Of a stretch of DNA of 64,000 nucleotides, positions 35,004-43,183 are shown piece after piece. Where the stretch lies: contig CAVZDY010000006.1 of assembly GCA_963774195.1 (NCBI GenBank), positions 124,001-188,000 on the forward strand. The letters run 5' to 3'. Source of the stretch: Roseiarcus sp963774195 (GTDB lineage: Bacteria; Pseudomonadota; Alphaproteobacteria; Rhizobiales; Beijerinckiaceae). Made by a program: the position numbers and the translations under genes. How positions within the stretch are numbered: position 1 is the first letter of the stretch; each line of letters starts with the position of its first letter. The notes beneath the pieces are model-generated. The model ran no database searches. It had not been told where the DNA came from and saw only the letters and a program-made list of their open reading frames with translations.

Positions 35004-35470
35004 GCGCGCTCTTGGCTCGCTTGCCAGCTCAGGAAGAAATAAAAGCCCGCCAGGACGAGGTTCAACAGAACGACCAACGCCCCGCTGACCATGCCGCGAA
35101 CCCCAAGGGCCGGCGACACGGTCTCGATCGCCGCGCACAGCAACCACACCACTCCGCCCCATGGGGCGGCCAGCCACAACCCGACCGCCGCCAGCAGATC
35201 GACCGCCGCAAAAAAGACGACCGAGCCTTGCAACGGACGCGGCAGCGCGGTGAAGTCGCCATAGCCCGGCATGGCGCCCAGCACGAGGCTCCAGTTGAAT
35301 AGCCCCTTGGCAACCCAGACCCAGGCCAAAGTGCGCATGTACCAGACCAGCGCCGCGGTCCAGCTCCAGCGGAGCGAGACCCGGCCGACACCCACCTGGT
35401 GGGACGCGCCAGAGGCAGGATCGACAATCTGCGTCACGCCGTCGAGGCTTTGACGCATCAGCGTTTTCAT
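35000..35470 (-). CDS. DUF6163 family membrane protein
   Basis: A 156-residue predicted inner-membrane protein with about four hydrophobic helices (near residues 38-60, 80-100, 103-120 and 128-148) and a short polar N-terminus. It corresponds to DUF6163, a Rhizobiales family of unknown role often found near ldtR. Its ATG overlaps the stop codon of the preceding hydrolase gene in the arrangement ATGA, so the two are probably translated together. No catalytic motif is visible. A cell-envelope role is suggested only by the neighbouring LdtR/LdtP genes. Confidence 0.75.
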   Translation of the reverse strand: MKTLMRQSLDGVTQIVDPASGASHQVGVGRVSLRWSWTAALVWYMRTLAWVWVAKGLFNWSLVLGAMPGYGDFTALPRPLQGSVVFFAAVDLLAAVGLWLAAPWGGVVWLLCAAIETVSPALGVRGMVSGALVVLLNLVLAGFYFFLSWQASQERA

Positions 35471-36552
35471 CGCGACGGGTCCGGAAATGTCAGGTCATCG
35501 GCGCCGAGCGGCGCAAAATAGGCGTCGATCGCGGCCGCCTCGATGGGTTCGTCGCCGGCCGGACGCCACAGCGGCGCTTGATCCTTGTCGATGATCCTCG
35601 CGCGAACGCCCTCATAGAAATCATGTCCGCGGCAAATGCGGGAGACGATGCGAAAATCAAGCCGCATTGCCTGCTCGAAGCTGAGCTCGGAGCCGAGCGC
35701 CATCTGGCGAAGCGCGATCGCCTGGCTCGTCGGCGATTGCGTGCGCATGGCGGCGAGCGCCTCTTGAGCGAACGGCGAAGCTTCGGCCGCCGGCACAAGC
35801 GCCTGGAGAACCGCCTCACGGTCCAACTCGGCAAACCAGCGCTCGATGTTCGCGGCCTCGGCCATAATGGGAGCGGACGGCGGCGCGGCGGCGAAACGCG
35901 CCAGGATGTCGTCGACCGGACCGGACCCCTCGAGGGCATCCGCCAAGGCGGCGAAGGAGGCGCTCGGAACGAAACTTTGCGCAAGACCGAGCGCGACCGC
36001 ATCTCCCGCGCCGGCGCGAAGCCCTGTCGCGGCAAGGTAGGCGCCTACGCGGCGCGGCAGACGCGGCAGCACATAGGACGCGCCGACATCAGGAAAAAAA
36101 CCTATCGCCACCTCGGGCATTGCGAACAGACAACTCTCGCTCGCGACCCGATGCGAGCCATGCACGCAGAGCCCGACCCCGCCGCCCATCACGATGCCGT
36201 CGAGCAGCGACACATAAGGCTTGCTGTAGCGCTTGATGCGCCGATTGAGCTGATACTCCTCGCGCCAGAACGCGAGCTGGCCGGCGTAATCGCCGGCCTT
36301 TCCCTGCTCATAGAGCCGCCGGATGTCGCCGCCGGCGCAAAACGCCCGTCCGCCGCTGCTCACGACGACGACACGCTCCACCTTGTCATCGCTTTCAAAG
36401 ACGTCCAACGCCTCGGCGATGACCCGCACCATCGGCAAAGTGAGCGCATTGAGGGCCCGCGGCCGATCAAGGACCACGAAACCCGCTGAGCCGCGCCTTT
36501 CGTAGCGCGCTCCGGCCTCGCCAGCGGACGCGCCGGGCGAGACAGACGTCAC
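35467..36552 (-). CDS. 3-hydroxyisobutyryl-CoA hydrolase / enoyl-CoA hydratase family
   Basis: A 361-residue crotonase-fold protein of the 3-hydroxyisobutyryl-CoA hydrolase type, a valine-degradation enzyme. RPRALNAL, FCAGGDIRRLY (first oxyanion-hole strand) and LDGIVMGGGVGL (second), plus MPEVAIGFFPDVGASYVLPRL, are diagnostic of this subgroup. The C-terminal GVRARIIDKDQAPLW is shared with the family. It starts at GTG 36552-36550, overlapping the adk stop codon as GTGA, and its own stop overlaps DUF6163. The gene is therefore embedded in the 3' end of the secY-adk transcript, an unusual position. Confidence 0.88.
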   Translation of the reverse strand: MTSVSPGASAGEAGARYERRGSAGFVVLDRPRALNALTLPMVRVIAEALDVFESDDKVERVVVVSSGGRAFCAGGDIRRLYEQGKAGDYAGQLAFWREEYQLNRRIKRYSKPYVSLLDGIVMGGGVGLCVHGSHRVASESCLFAMPEVAIGFFPDVGASYVLPRLPRRVGAYLAATGLRAGAGDAVALGLAQSFVPSASFAALADALEGSGPVDDILARFAAAPPSAPIMAEAANIERWFAELDREAVLQALVPAAEASPFAQEALAAMRTQSPTSQAIALRQMALGSELSFEQAMRLDFRIVSRICRGHDFYEGVRARIIDKDQAPLWRPAGDEPIEAAAIDAYFAPLGADDLTFPDPSR

Positions 36553-37136
36553 GCCACCGGCTCCAAGATCCCGTCGATCGCCGCGGCGACTTCCGGAATG
36601 TTCTTCATCCCGTCCACGCCATGCAGCACGCCTTTGGCTGCGTAATGCGGCGTTACGGCCGCGGTGTCGCGAAAATACGCGGCCAGACGGGTCTTGAAGA
36701 TCTCCGGATCGTCGTCCTTACGAACCGGCTGACCGGCCGCTTTCGCATCAGCCGCACGCTGCACGATGCGAGAAACAAGCGCTTCCGCGTCGACTTTCAA
36801 TTCGATCGCTGCGTCGAGCTTGAGCCCCTTGCGCGCCAACAAGCCATCGAGCGCCTCGGCTTGCGCCAGCGTGCGCGGAAACCCGTCGAGGATAAATCCG
36901 CGATGCGCGTCGGGTTCGGCAATCCGCTCCTCGATGATGCCCTGGACGATCTCGTCGGACACCAACGAGCCCGCATCCATCACTGCTTTCGCCTTGAGGC
37001 CGATCGGCGTACCCGCCGCCGCCGCCGCGCGAAGCATATCGCCGGTCGAAAGCTGGGGAATGCCGTATTTCTCCACCAGTCGAGTCGCCTGTGTGCCTTT
37101 GCCAGCGCCAGGCGGCCCGAGCAGGATCAGCCTCAT
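36549..37136 (-). CDS. adk: Adenylate kinase (short-LID form)
   Basis: A 195-residue adenylate kinase converting ATP plus AMP to two ADP. P-loop GPPGAGKGT (residues 7-15), STGDMLR for AMP binding, GFILDGFPRTLAQA and a brief LID region (QRAADAKAAGQPVRKDDDPE) define the short alphaproteobacterial type. ATG 37136 overlaps the secY stop codon as ATGA. An upstream in-frame extension to 37313 is inside secY and is rejected. At its 3' end it overlaps the hydrolase gene by GTGA. Confidence 0.95.
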   Translation of the reverse strand: MRLILLGPPGAGKGTQATRLVEKYGIPQLSTGDMLRAAAAAGTPIGLKAKAVMDAGSLVSDEIVQGIIEERIAEPDAHRGFILDGFPRTLAQAEALDGLLARKGLKLDAAIELKVDAEALVSRIVQRAADAKAAGQPVRKDDDPEIFKTRLAAYFRDTAAVTPHYAAKGVLHGVDGMKNIPEVAAAIDGILEPVA

Positions 37137-38467
37137 CTCTTTCTCCCCCGCAATTTTGCTTTCCGAATCAGGCCTTCGTACTGATGCGCCTGCAAGTGTC
37201 CGTGAATCTGCGCGACCGTGTCCATCGTCACGTTGACGACAATCAACAACGACGTGCCGCCGAAATAGAGCTGCACCGAGGAATAGGACGTGAGCAACTC
37301 GGGCAGGACGCAAATCACCGCGAGATAGCCAGCGCCCAGAACCGTGATGCGGGTGAGGATGTAGTCGATGAATTGAGCCGTACGCTCGCCCGGCCGAACG
37401 CCCGGGACGAAGCCGCCATGCTTCTTCAGATTGTCGGCGGTGTCCTGCGGGTTGAACACCGTCGCCGTGTAGAAGAACGCGAAAAACACGATTAGCGCGA
37501 CATACAGGAGAATGTAGAGCGGCCCCCCGCGCCCGAGCAGCGTCGTAACTGTCGACAGAATGCCCGAGGTCCCAGCGCCTTGCGCGAAATTCGCGACCGT
37601 CGTCGGCAGCAGCAGCAGCGACGAAGCGAAGATCGGCGGGATGACGCCGGCGGTGTTGAGCTTGAGCGGCAGGAACGAGCTCTGCCCTTCGTACATTTTA
37701 TTGCCGACTTGACGCCGGGGATAGGTGATCGGCACGCGGCGCTGCGCGCGCTCCATGAACACGATGAACGCGACGACGACCAACACCATCACGATGACGC
37801 CGAGAACGAGGCCGGTCGAAATCGAGCCCTGACGACCAAGTTCGAACAGTTGGACCACCGCTTGCGGCAGTCGCGCGACGATGCCGGCGAAGATGATGAG
37901 CGAAGACCCGTTGCCGACGCCGCGCGAGGTGATCTGCTCGCCGAGCCACACCAGGAACATCGTGCCGCCGGTCAGCGTGATGACGGTCGACACGCGGAAC
38001 ATCAGGCCAGGATCGCTGACAACCCCCGCCCTGCCCTCGAGCCCGATGGCGATGCCGTAGGCCTGAAAGACCGCAAGAATGACGGTGAGGTAGCGCGTGT
38101 ATTGGTTCAGGACCTTACGGCCTGCCTCACCCTCTTTCTTGATCGCCTCGAGCGAGGGCAAGACCGAGCTCAAGAGCTGAATGATGATTGAGGCCGAGAT
38201 GTACGGCATGATGTTCAACGCGAAAACGGCCATGCGCTGCACGGCGCCGCCCGAGAACATGTTGAACATATCGAGCACGCCCTGGCTGTGCCCGGTGAAG
38301 GACTGCTCGAAAGCGTTCGGATCAATGCCCGGCAAAGGGATGTAGGTGCCGAGCCGGTAAACGATCAGCGCGCCGAGCGTGAACCAGATGCGCTTCTTGA
38401 GCTCTTCCGCCTTGGAGAAAGCAGACCAATTGATGTTGGCTGCAAGCTGTTCCGCCGCTGACGCCAT
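37133..38467 (-). CDS. secY: Preprotein translocase subunit SecY
   Basis: The 444-residue core channel of the Sec translocase, with ten transmembrane helices. Recognisable segments include LGALIVYRLGTYIPLPGI near helix 1, the plug region after it, YPRRQVGNKMYEGQ in the C5 loop, FNPQDTADNLKKHGGFVPGVRPG and the C-terminal HQYEGLIRKAK. It is the last canonical spc-operon gene here but is separated from rplO by a strong terminator-like hairpin at 38561-38594. It may therefore have its own promoter in the 93 bases in between. Confidence 0.97.
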   Translation of the reverse strand: MASAAEQLAANINWSAFSKAEELKKRIWFTLGALIVYRLGTYIPLPGIDPNAFEQSFTGHSQGVLDMFNMFSGGAVQRMAVFALNIMPYISASIIIQLLSSVLPSLEAIKKEGEAGRKVLNQYTRYLTVILAVFQAYGIAIGLEGRAGVVSDPGLMFRVSTVITLTGGTMFLVWLGEQITSRGVGNGSSLIIFAGIVARLPQAVVQLFELGRQGSISTGLVLGVIVMVLVVVAFIVFMERAQRRVPITYPRRQVGNKMYEGQSSFLPLKLNTAGVIPPIFASSLLLLPTTVANFAQGAGTSGILSTVTTLLGRGGPLYILLYVALIVFFAFFYTATVFNPQDTADNLKKHGGFVPGVRPGERTAQFIDYILTRITVLGAGYLAVICVLPELLTSYSSVQLYFGGTSLLIVVNVTMDTVAQIHGHLQAHQYEGLIRKAKLRGRKR

Positions 38468-38560
38468 CGTGAGTGCGCTCCGCTAATCCCTAGACGCTGC
38501 CGCCGCGCCGATTGACGGCCTTGCCCGCGGGACCGTCGCTGCGCAAGGCCTTAAACAAAA

Positions 38561-38594
38561 TTTGAACGGCTGCCCAGACTGGGAGCCGTTCAAA
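38561..38594 (-). terminator. Strong intrinsic terminator between rplO and secY
   Basis: On the minus strand an 11-base-pair perfect stem (TTTGAACGGCT with AGCCGTTCAAA) encloses a partly paired 12-base loop and is followed by TTTTGTTT. This is a textbook Rho-independent terminator placed 49 bases after the rplO stop codon, inside what is usually one spc operon. Confidence 0.8.
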
Positions 38595-38642
38595 TAATAT
38601 GGTCCGGCGCGAGCGAAACGCCAGCCCGCGCAAAGTTGATTG

Positions 38643-39125
38643 TCACTCGGCCGCGGCCGCAGTCTCGGCCCTCAGCGTCTTGACGCTGCCGCCGATCTTC
38701 TCGATCGCCGCAACGGCGCTCTTCGAGGCGCCGTACACTTCGAAGTCGGCCTTGGCCTTGATCTCGCCCTTACCCAAAATCTTCACGCCATCCCGCGCGC
38801 GCGCCACGACGCCCGCTTCGATCAGCGCCTCGACGGTAACCGGCTTGGCCACGTCCAGCGCGCCCGCGTCGATCGCCTCTTGAATGCGGCCGAGATTGAC
38901 CTCGTTGAGGTCGAGCGGCGACGGCGGCGTGAAGCCGCGCTTCGGCAGACGACGGTGAAGCGGCATCTGGCCGCCCTCGAAGCCCTTGATGCGCACGCCC
39001 GAGCGCGCCGTCTGACCCTTGCCGCCGCGGCCCGACTGCTTGCCCTTGCCGGAACCGATGCCGCGACCGACGCGAATGCGCGCCTTCGACGAGCCGGGGT
39101 TGTCCTTGATGCTGTTGAGTTTCAT
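38643..39125 (-). CDS. rplO: 50S ribosomal protein L15
   Basis: 160 residues. Begins MKLNSIKDNPGSSKARIRVGRG with the glycine-rich GKGKQSGRGGKGQTARSG stretch that threads into 23S rRNA, then GGQMPLHRRLPKRGF. The C-terminal globular part ends with an Ala/Glu tail. L15 is a late-assembling large-subunit protein. It is the last gene before the terminator at 38561-38594. Gene order rpsE-rpmD-rplO is canonical, with 10 bases to rpmD. Confidence 0.97.
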   Translation of the reverse strand: MKLNSIKDNPGSSKARIRVGRGIGSGKGKQSGRGGKGQTARSGVRIKGFEGGQMPLHRRLPKRGFTPPSPLDLNEVNLGRIQEAIDAGALDVAKPVTVEALIEAGVVARARDGVKILGKGEIKAKADFEVYGASKSAVAAIEKIGGSVKTLRAETAAAAE

Positions 39126-39135
39126 GGTCGCGCCC

Positions 39136-39327
39136 TCACTGGCCGTCGACGACGCGCACGAGGTGCGCGACCTTGGCGATCATGCCGCGGACGGCAGGGG
39201 TGTCGACGACGCTCGAGCGCCGCCCGATCTTGTTGAGGCCGAGGCCCTTCAACGTATCGCGCTGAGACTGCGGACGGCCGATCGCGCTGCTGACCTGTTC
39301 AATGGTGACGGTCTTTTGCGTGGTCAT
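39136..39327 (-). CDS. rpmD: 50S ribosomal protein L30
   Basis: 63 residues starting MTTQKTVTIEQVSSAIGRP. The body (LKGLGLNKIGRRSSVVDTPA, then VAHLVRVV) is the complete L30 fold. ATG 39327 is preferred over an upstream in-frame start at 39348 because the latter would run into rpsE and the extra residues are not found in L30. It lies between rpsE and rplO, as in most bacteria. Confidence 0.96.
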   Translation of the reverse strand: MTTQKTVTIEQVSSAIGRPQSQRDTLKGLGLNKIGRRSSVVDTPAVRGMIAKVAHLVRVVDGQ

Positions 39328-39344
39328 GGGACTGAGCCTCCCGA

Positions 39345-39917
39345 TCACGAATCGGAGGCGTCGGCTTCGACGCCAACGCGGCGCGACTGCAACGTCGACA
39401 CCTTGAGATTGCGGCGCTGGGCCACGGAGCGCGGGCTATCCTCACGCGACAGCGCGTCGAAGGTCGCCCGGATCATGTTGTAGGGGTTCGACGAGCCCTG
39501 GCTCTTCGCCACGACGTCGTGCACGCCGAGCAATTCGAACACTGCACGCATCGGACCACCCGCGATGATGCCCGTACCCGCAGGAGCGGCGCGCAGCACA
39601 ACCCGGCCCGAGCCGTGACGCCCGTTGACGTCGTGATGCAGCGTCCGGCCTTCACGCAGCGGCACGCGGACCACGCCGCGCTTGGCGGCCTCGGTCGCCT
39701 TGCGAATCGCTTCCGGCACTTCACGCGCCTTGCCATGGCCGAAACCGACGCGACCCTTCTGGTCGCCGACGACGACGAGAGCGGCGAAGCCGAAACGACG
39801 TCCGCCTTTCACGACCTTCGCCACGCGGTTGATATGGACGAGGCGATCGACGAACTCACTGTCGCGCTCCTCCCGACTATGCTCGCGGCCCCGGCCGCCT
39901 TCTCCTTCACGCGCCAT
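39345..39917 (-). CDS. rpsE: 30S ribosomal protein S5
   Basis: 190 residues. The N-terminal double-stranded-RNA-binding half has FVDRLVHINRVAKVVKGGRR and GRVGFGHGKAREVPEAI. The C-terminal half has VPLREGRTLHHDVNGRHGSG and GTGIIAGGPMRAVFE. S5 contacts S4 and helps decoding accuracy. An acidic/basic leader of about 20 residues rich in Arg, Glu and Gly is typical of Alphaproteobacteria. The next gene, rpmD, starts 17 bases beyond the stop. Confidence 0.97.
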   Translation of the reverse strand: MAREGEGGRGREHSREERDSEFVDRLVHINRVAKVVKGGRRFGFAALVVVGDQKGRVGFGHGKAREVPEAIRKATEAAKRGVVRVPLREGRTLHHDVNGRHGSGRVVLRAAPAGTGIIAGGPMRAVFELLGVHDVVAKSQGSSNPYNMIRATFDALSREDSPRSVAQRRNLKVSTLQSRRVGVEADASDS

Positions 39918-39979
39918 TGTCTCTTTCCGTCACTTACGCGGCGCTCGGTCGGAGCCGCCGCTCGCTTGGGTTGAAAATC

Positions 39980-40342
39980 TTAGAAGTCGAGGCCGCCTTC
40001 GCGAGCCCCCTCGGCGAGCGCCTGGACTCGCCCGTGATACATGTAACGGCCGCGATCGAACACAACTTTGTCGACGCCCGCCTTCTTGGCGCGTTCGGCA
40101 ATTTCGAGTCCGATCCGCTTGGCGGCCTCGACATTCGCGCCGGTCTTGAGCGCCTCGCGAAACATCTTCTCGAGAGTCGAGGCGGCGACCAGAGTCACGC
40201 CCTTCTCGTCGTCGATGATCTGAGCCGAGATCTGCTTGGAGGAGCGGAACACGCTGAGGCGCGGCCGGCTGCCGGCATGAGCGCGGATCGCCCGACGAAC
40301 GCGCGCCTTGCGGCGCTCCATGGACTGGTTGGACTTGGCCAT
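39980..40342 (-). CDS. rplR: 50S ribosomal protein L18
   Basis: 120 residues from ATG 40342 (MAKSNQSMERRKARVRRAIR). RPRLSVFRSSKQISAQIIDD and FDRGRYMYHGRVQALAEGAR are the 5S rRNA-binding parts of L18. An open frame continues upstream into rplF but the family start and the spacing to rplF (11 bases) fix the position. The 62-base gap to rpsE is the widest in this part of the cluster. Confidence 0.97.
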   Translation of the reverse strand: MAKSNQSMERRKARVRRAIRAHAGSRPRLSVFRSSKQISAQIIDDEKGVTLVAASTLEKMFREALKTGANVEAAKRIGLEIAERAKKAGVDKVVFDRGRYMYHGRVQALAEGAREGGLDF

Positions 40343-40353
40343 GACGGCGCCCC

Positions 40354-40887
40354 TTATTTCTTCTTGCCTTCCTTGCGGAAGATGAACTCGTTGACGTATT
40401 TGACGCCCTTGCCCTTGTAGGGCTCGGGGCCGCGGAAGGCGCGAATCTCGGCCGCGATCTGACCAACCTGGCGCTTGTCGATCCCCGCGACGGTGATTTC
40501 CGTCGGCTTCGGCGTCACGATGGTGACGCCGACCGGGATCGGATAGATCACGTCGTGGCTGTAGCCGAGCGACAACTGCAGGTTCTTGCCGGCGATCGCC
40601 GCCTTGTAACCGACGCCGTTGATCTCGAGCTTCTTCTCGAAGCCCTGGGTGACGCCAACCACGAGATTCTGCACCCGCGCGCGGGCGGTGCCCCACATCG
40701 CGCGCGAACGCTTGTCCTGGCCGTGCGGTTCGACATGGACGACGTTGCCTTCGATCTTGATGGCCACTTCGACCGGAACGGTGAAATTCAATTCGCCCTT
40801 CGCGCCTTTGACGGCGATCGATTGGCCATCGATCTTGGCGGTCACGCCGGCCGGAATGGCGACGGGCTTCTTGCCGATACGAGACAT
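40354..40887 (-). CDS. rplF: 50S ribosomal protein L6
   Basis: 177 residues with the two repeated L6 domains (MSRIGKKPVAIPAGVTAKI start; GYSHDVIYPIPVGVTI; and C-terminal FRGPEPYKGKGVKYVNEFIF). L6 binds 23S rRNA near the elongation-factor site and is one of the usual positions of aminoglycoside-related mutations. Frame intact, standard length, canonical order rpsH-rplF-rplR. Confidence 0.97.
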   Translation of the reverse strand: MSRIGKKPVAIPAGVTAKIDGQSIAVKGAKGELNFTVPVEVAIKIEGNVVHVEPHGQDKRSRAMWGTARARVQNLVVGVTQGFEKKLEINGVGYKAAIAGKNLQLSLGYSHDVIYPIPVGVTIVTPKPTEITVAGIDKRQVGQIAAEIRAFRGPEPYKGKGVKYVNEFIFRKEGKKK

Positions 40888-40942
40888 GACGTTGGTTCCA
40901 AATTAGCGGGCGCCGACTCGTCGTCGGCTCTTCGAGGCGGTC

Positions 40943-41341
40943 TTAGAAGACCGTGCAGAGGACCTCGCCTCCCACGTGATTTTCACGCGCGGAGTGATCC
41001 GCCATCACGCCCTTCGGCGTGGAGAGGATCGAAACGCCGAGACCGTTGGCGACGCGCGGCATTCCATCGACCGCGACATAGACGCGCCGGCCGGGCTTCG
41101 AAACGCGTTCGATCTTGCGGATCACCGGCTCGTTGTCGAAATACTTGAGCTCGATTTCGAATTCGCTGCGGCCGTTGCCGTAATCGGTCGACGAATAGCC
41201 GCGGATGTAGCCTTCGGACTGCAGCACGTCGAGCACCTTGCGGCGCAGCGACGAGCCGGGGGTCGAGACTTTCCCGCGCTTGCGCATCTGCGCGTTGCGG
41301 ATACGGGTGAGCATATCGCCCAGCGGATCGTTCACGGACAT
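40943..41341 (-). CDS. rpsH: 30S ribosomal protein S8
   Basis: 132 residues. MSVNDPLGDMLTRIRNAQM at the N-terminus and STPKGVMADHSARENHVGGE near the C-terminus are the S8 signatures. S8 binds helix 21 of 16S rRNA and in many bacteria also represses the spc operon. The frame is intact and the gene lies 12 bases after rpsN. Confidence 0.97.
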   Translation of the reverse strand: MSVNDPLGDMLTRIRNAQMRKRGKVSTPGSSLRRKVLDVLQSEGYIRGYSSTDYGNGRSEFEIELKYFDNEPVIRKIERVSKPGRRVYVAVDGMPRVANGLGVSILSTPKGVMADHSARENHVGGEVLCTVF

Positions 41342-41353
41342 CTGTGCGCCCCC

Positions 41354-41659
41354 TTACCAGCTCGACTTCACGAGGCCAGGAATGAGGCCCTTGTTGCCCA
41401 ATTCCCTGAGCGCAATACGGCTCATCTTCAGCTTGCGATAATACGCGCGCGGGCGGCCGGTCACTTCGCAACGGTTGCGAATGCGCACCGCCGCGCCGTT
41501 GCGCGGCAGCGCCGCGAGCTTGAGGCGCGCCTCGAAGCGCTCCTCCATCGGCAGGCTCACGTCGTTGGCGGCGTCCAGCAGGCGCTCGCGGCGCGCCGCG
41601 AACTTCTTCACCAGCCGCTGCTTGCGCTCGTTATTCTCGATTGCACTCTTCTTTGCCAT
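41354..41659 (-). CDS. rpsN: 30S ribosomal protein S14 (zinc-free form)
   Basis: 101 residues from ATG 41659 (MAKKSAIENNERKQRLVKKF). RNRCEVTGRPRAYYRKLKMSR and the C-terminal GLVKSSW define S14. Only one cysteine remains in the region where the zinc form has four, so this is the C-minus type. Upstream open frame belongs to rplE sequence and is rejected. Confidence 0.97.
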   Translation of the reverse strand: MAKKSAIENNERKQRLVKKFAARRERLLDAANDVSLPMEERFEARLKLAALPRNGAAVRIRNRCEVTGRPRAYYRKLKMSRIALRELGNKGLIPGLVKSSW

Positions 41660-41696
41660 CAAAGGCCTCCATTTTCCGCGTTTGAGCGCTTCAGGC

Positions 41697-42398
41697 TCAC
41701 TGCCGGAACGGGAAGTTGAACGCGCGCAACAGCGCGCGCGCCTCGGCGTCGGTCTTGGCCGTCGTGCACACCACGATGTCCATACCCAACATCGACTCCG
41801 CCTTGTCATAGTCGATTTCGGGGAAAATGATATGCTCTTTGACGCCCAGCGCGTAATTGCCGCGGCCGTCAAAGGACTTCGGATCGAGGCCGCGGAAGTC
41901 GCGAACGCGCGGCAACGCGACCGTGACCAGACGGTCCAGGAACTCGTACATGCGCGTCTGGCGCAGCGTCACCTTCGCGCCGATCGGCATGTTCTCGCGC
42001 ACCTTGAAGGTCGAGATCGCCTTGCGCGCCCGGGTGATGACCGGCCTCTGACCGGCGATCAGGGCGAGATCGTTCGCAGCCGCCGTAACCTTCTTGGTGT
42101 CGTTGACCGCATCGCCGACGCCCATGTTCAGAACGATCTTCTCGATCTTCGGAACCTGCATCGCGTTCGCGTAGCCGAACTCCTCCACGAGCTTGGGCAC
42201 CACCACGTTCTCGTAGTGGTGCTTCAAGCGCACCATGTAGTCTTTCGGCGGCGCCTTCGGCTGCCCTGCAGCGGCGACTTCCCCCTGAGCTGCGCGGCCA
42301 CGGCCCTTCGCCTCAGCGGCGCCTTCAGCCTTACCGCCCTTCGGAGCCTTATCGGCCTTGGCCGACTTGCCGCCCTTGTCGGATTTTGCCTCAGCCAT
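41697..42398 (-). CDS. rplE: 50S ribosomal protein L5 with long basic N-terminal extension
   Basis: 233 residues, while L5 is normally about 180-187. The ordinary protein starts near residue 53 (DYMVRLKHHYENVVVPKL) and contains IEKIVLNMGVGDA, GQRPVITRARKAIS, TLRQTRMYEFLDRL and GVKEHIIFPEIDYDK. The first ~52 residues are a low-complexity Lys/Ala/Gly segment. ATG 42398 overlaps the rplX stop by eight bases, and a downstream start at Met54 would leave a large gap after rplX, so the extension is probably translated. L5 holds 5S rRNA and the P-site tRNA. The tail may add an RNA contact. Confidence 0.95.
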   Translation of the reverse strand: MAEAKSDKGGKSAKADKAPKGGKAEGAAEAKGRGRAAQGEVAAAGQPKAPPKDYMVRLKHHYENVVVPKLVEEFGYANAMQVPKIEKIVLNMGVGDAVNDTKKVTAAANDLALIAGQRPVITRARKAISTFKVRENMPIGAKVTLRQTRMYEFLDRLVTVALPRVRDFRGLDPKSFDGRGNYALGVKEHIIFPEIDYDKAESMLGMDIVVCTTAKTDAEARALLRAFNFPFRQ

Positions 42399-42708
42399 CG
42401 ATCAGGTCTCCCGAACGCTTGGCGACGCGGACCTTGCGGCCATCGTCGAGTGTCTTGAATCCGACGCGTGTCGGCTTGCCGGTCTTCGGATCGGCGATCG
42501 CAATGTTCGACAGATCGATCGGCGCTTCCTTGGAAAGGATGCCGCCCTCGGTCTGCGCGGTCTGGCGGGTATGGCGCTTGACGATGTTGACGCCAGCAAC
42601 GATGGCGCGGCCTTCGCCGGGGTTGACGTTCGTCACCTGCCCGCTCTTGCCCTTGTCGCGCCCAGTGAGCACGACGACCGTGTCGCCTTTACGGATCTTG
42701 GCGGCCAT
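42391..42708 (-). CDS. rplX: 50S ribosomal protein L24
   Basis: 105 residues from ATG 42708 (MAAKIRKGDTVVVLTGRDKG), with the KOW motif at the start and PIDLSNIAIADPKTGKPTRV in the body. L24 starts large-subunit assembly. The ATG overlaps the rplN stop codon by one base (TAATG), and its stop overlaps rplE by eight bases. Confidence 0.97.
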   Translation of the reverse strand: MAAKIRKGDTVVVLTGRDKGKSGQVTNVNPGEGRAIVAGVNIVKRHTRQTAQTEGGILSKEAPIDLSNIAIADPKTGKPTRVGFKTLDDGRKVRVAKRSGDLIDG

Positions 42709-43076
42709 TACAGCACCTCCGGCGCGAGCGACATGATCTTCACGTGGTTCTTGGCGCGCAGTTCGCGCGGCACCGGCCCGAAAATACGGGTGCCGACCGG
42801 CTCGGACTGATTGTTGATCAGCACGGCGGCGTTGGAATCGAAGCGGATCACTGAACCGTCGGCACGCCGGATGTCCTTGGCGGTGCGAACGACGACCGCC
42901 TTCATCACGTCGCCCTTCTTCACGCGCCCGCGCGGAATCGCCTCTTTGATCGACACCACGATGATGTCGCCGATCGAGGCGTAGCGACGCTTCGAGCCGC
43001 CCAGCACCTTGATGCACATCACGCGGCGCGCACCGGAATTATCGGCGACGTCGAGGTTCGTTTGCATCTGAATCAT
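42708..43076 (-). CDS. rplN: 50S ribosomal protein L14
   Basis: 122 residues, exactly the family length. MIQMQTNLDVADNSGARRVM, GDIIVVSIKEAIPRGRVKKG and the C-terminal FGPVPRELRAKNHVKIMSLA (the last two written apart from their flanks) are unmistakable L14. It forms part of the subunit interface. The 107-base spacer to rpsQ upstream is longer than other gaps but shows no promoter I trust. Confidence 0.97.
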   Translation of the reverse strand: MIQMQTNLDVADNSGARRVMCIKVLGGSKRRYASIGDIIVVSIKEAIPRGRVKKGDVMKAVVVRTAKDIRRADGSVIRFDSNAAVLINNQSEPVGTRIFGPVPRELRAKNHVKIMSLAPEVL

Positions 43077-43183
43077 GGCCTAAACGCCTTTCTTGTCAGA
43101 ACGGTTTCCGGCAGCGAACCGCCGGACTACGTCTGAAGGAGACTTGCGCCTCCGGGATGAGTTTGTGTCCGCTTCGGACCGCC

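Noticed and set aside
36549..37313. An extended adenylate kinase starting at 37313
   Set aside because: The extra residues lie in secY and are absent from the family; ATG 37136 overlaps the secY stop as expected.
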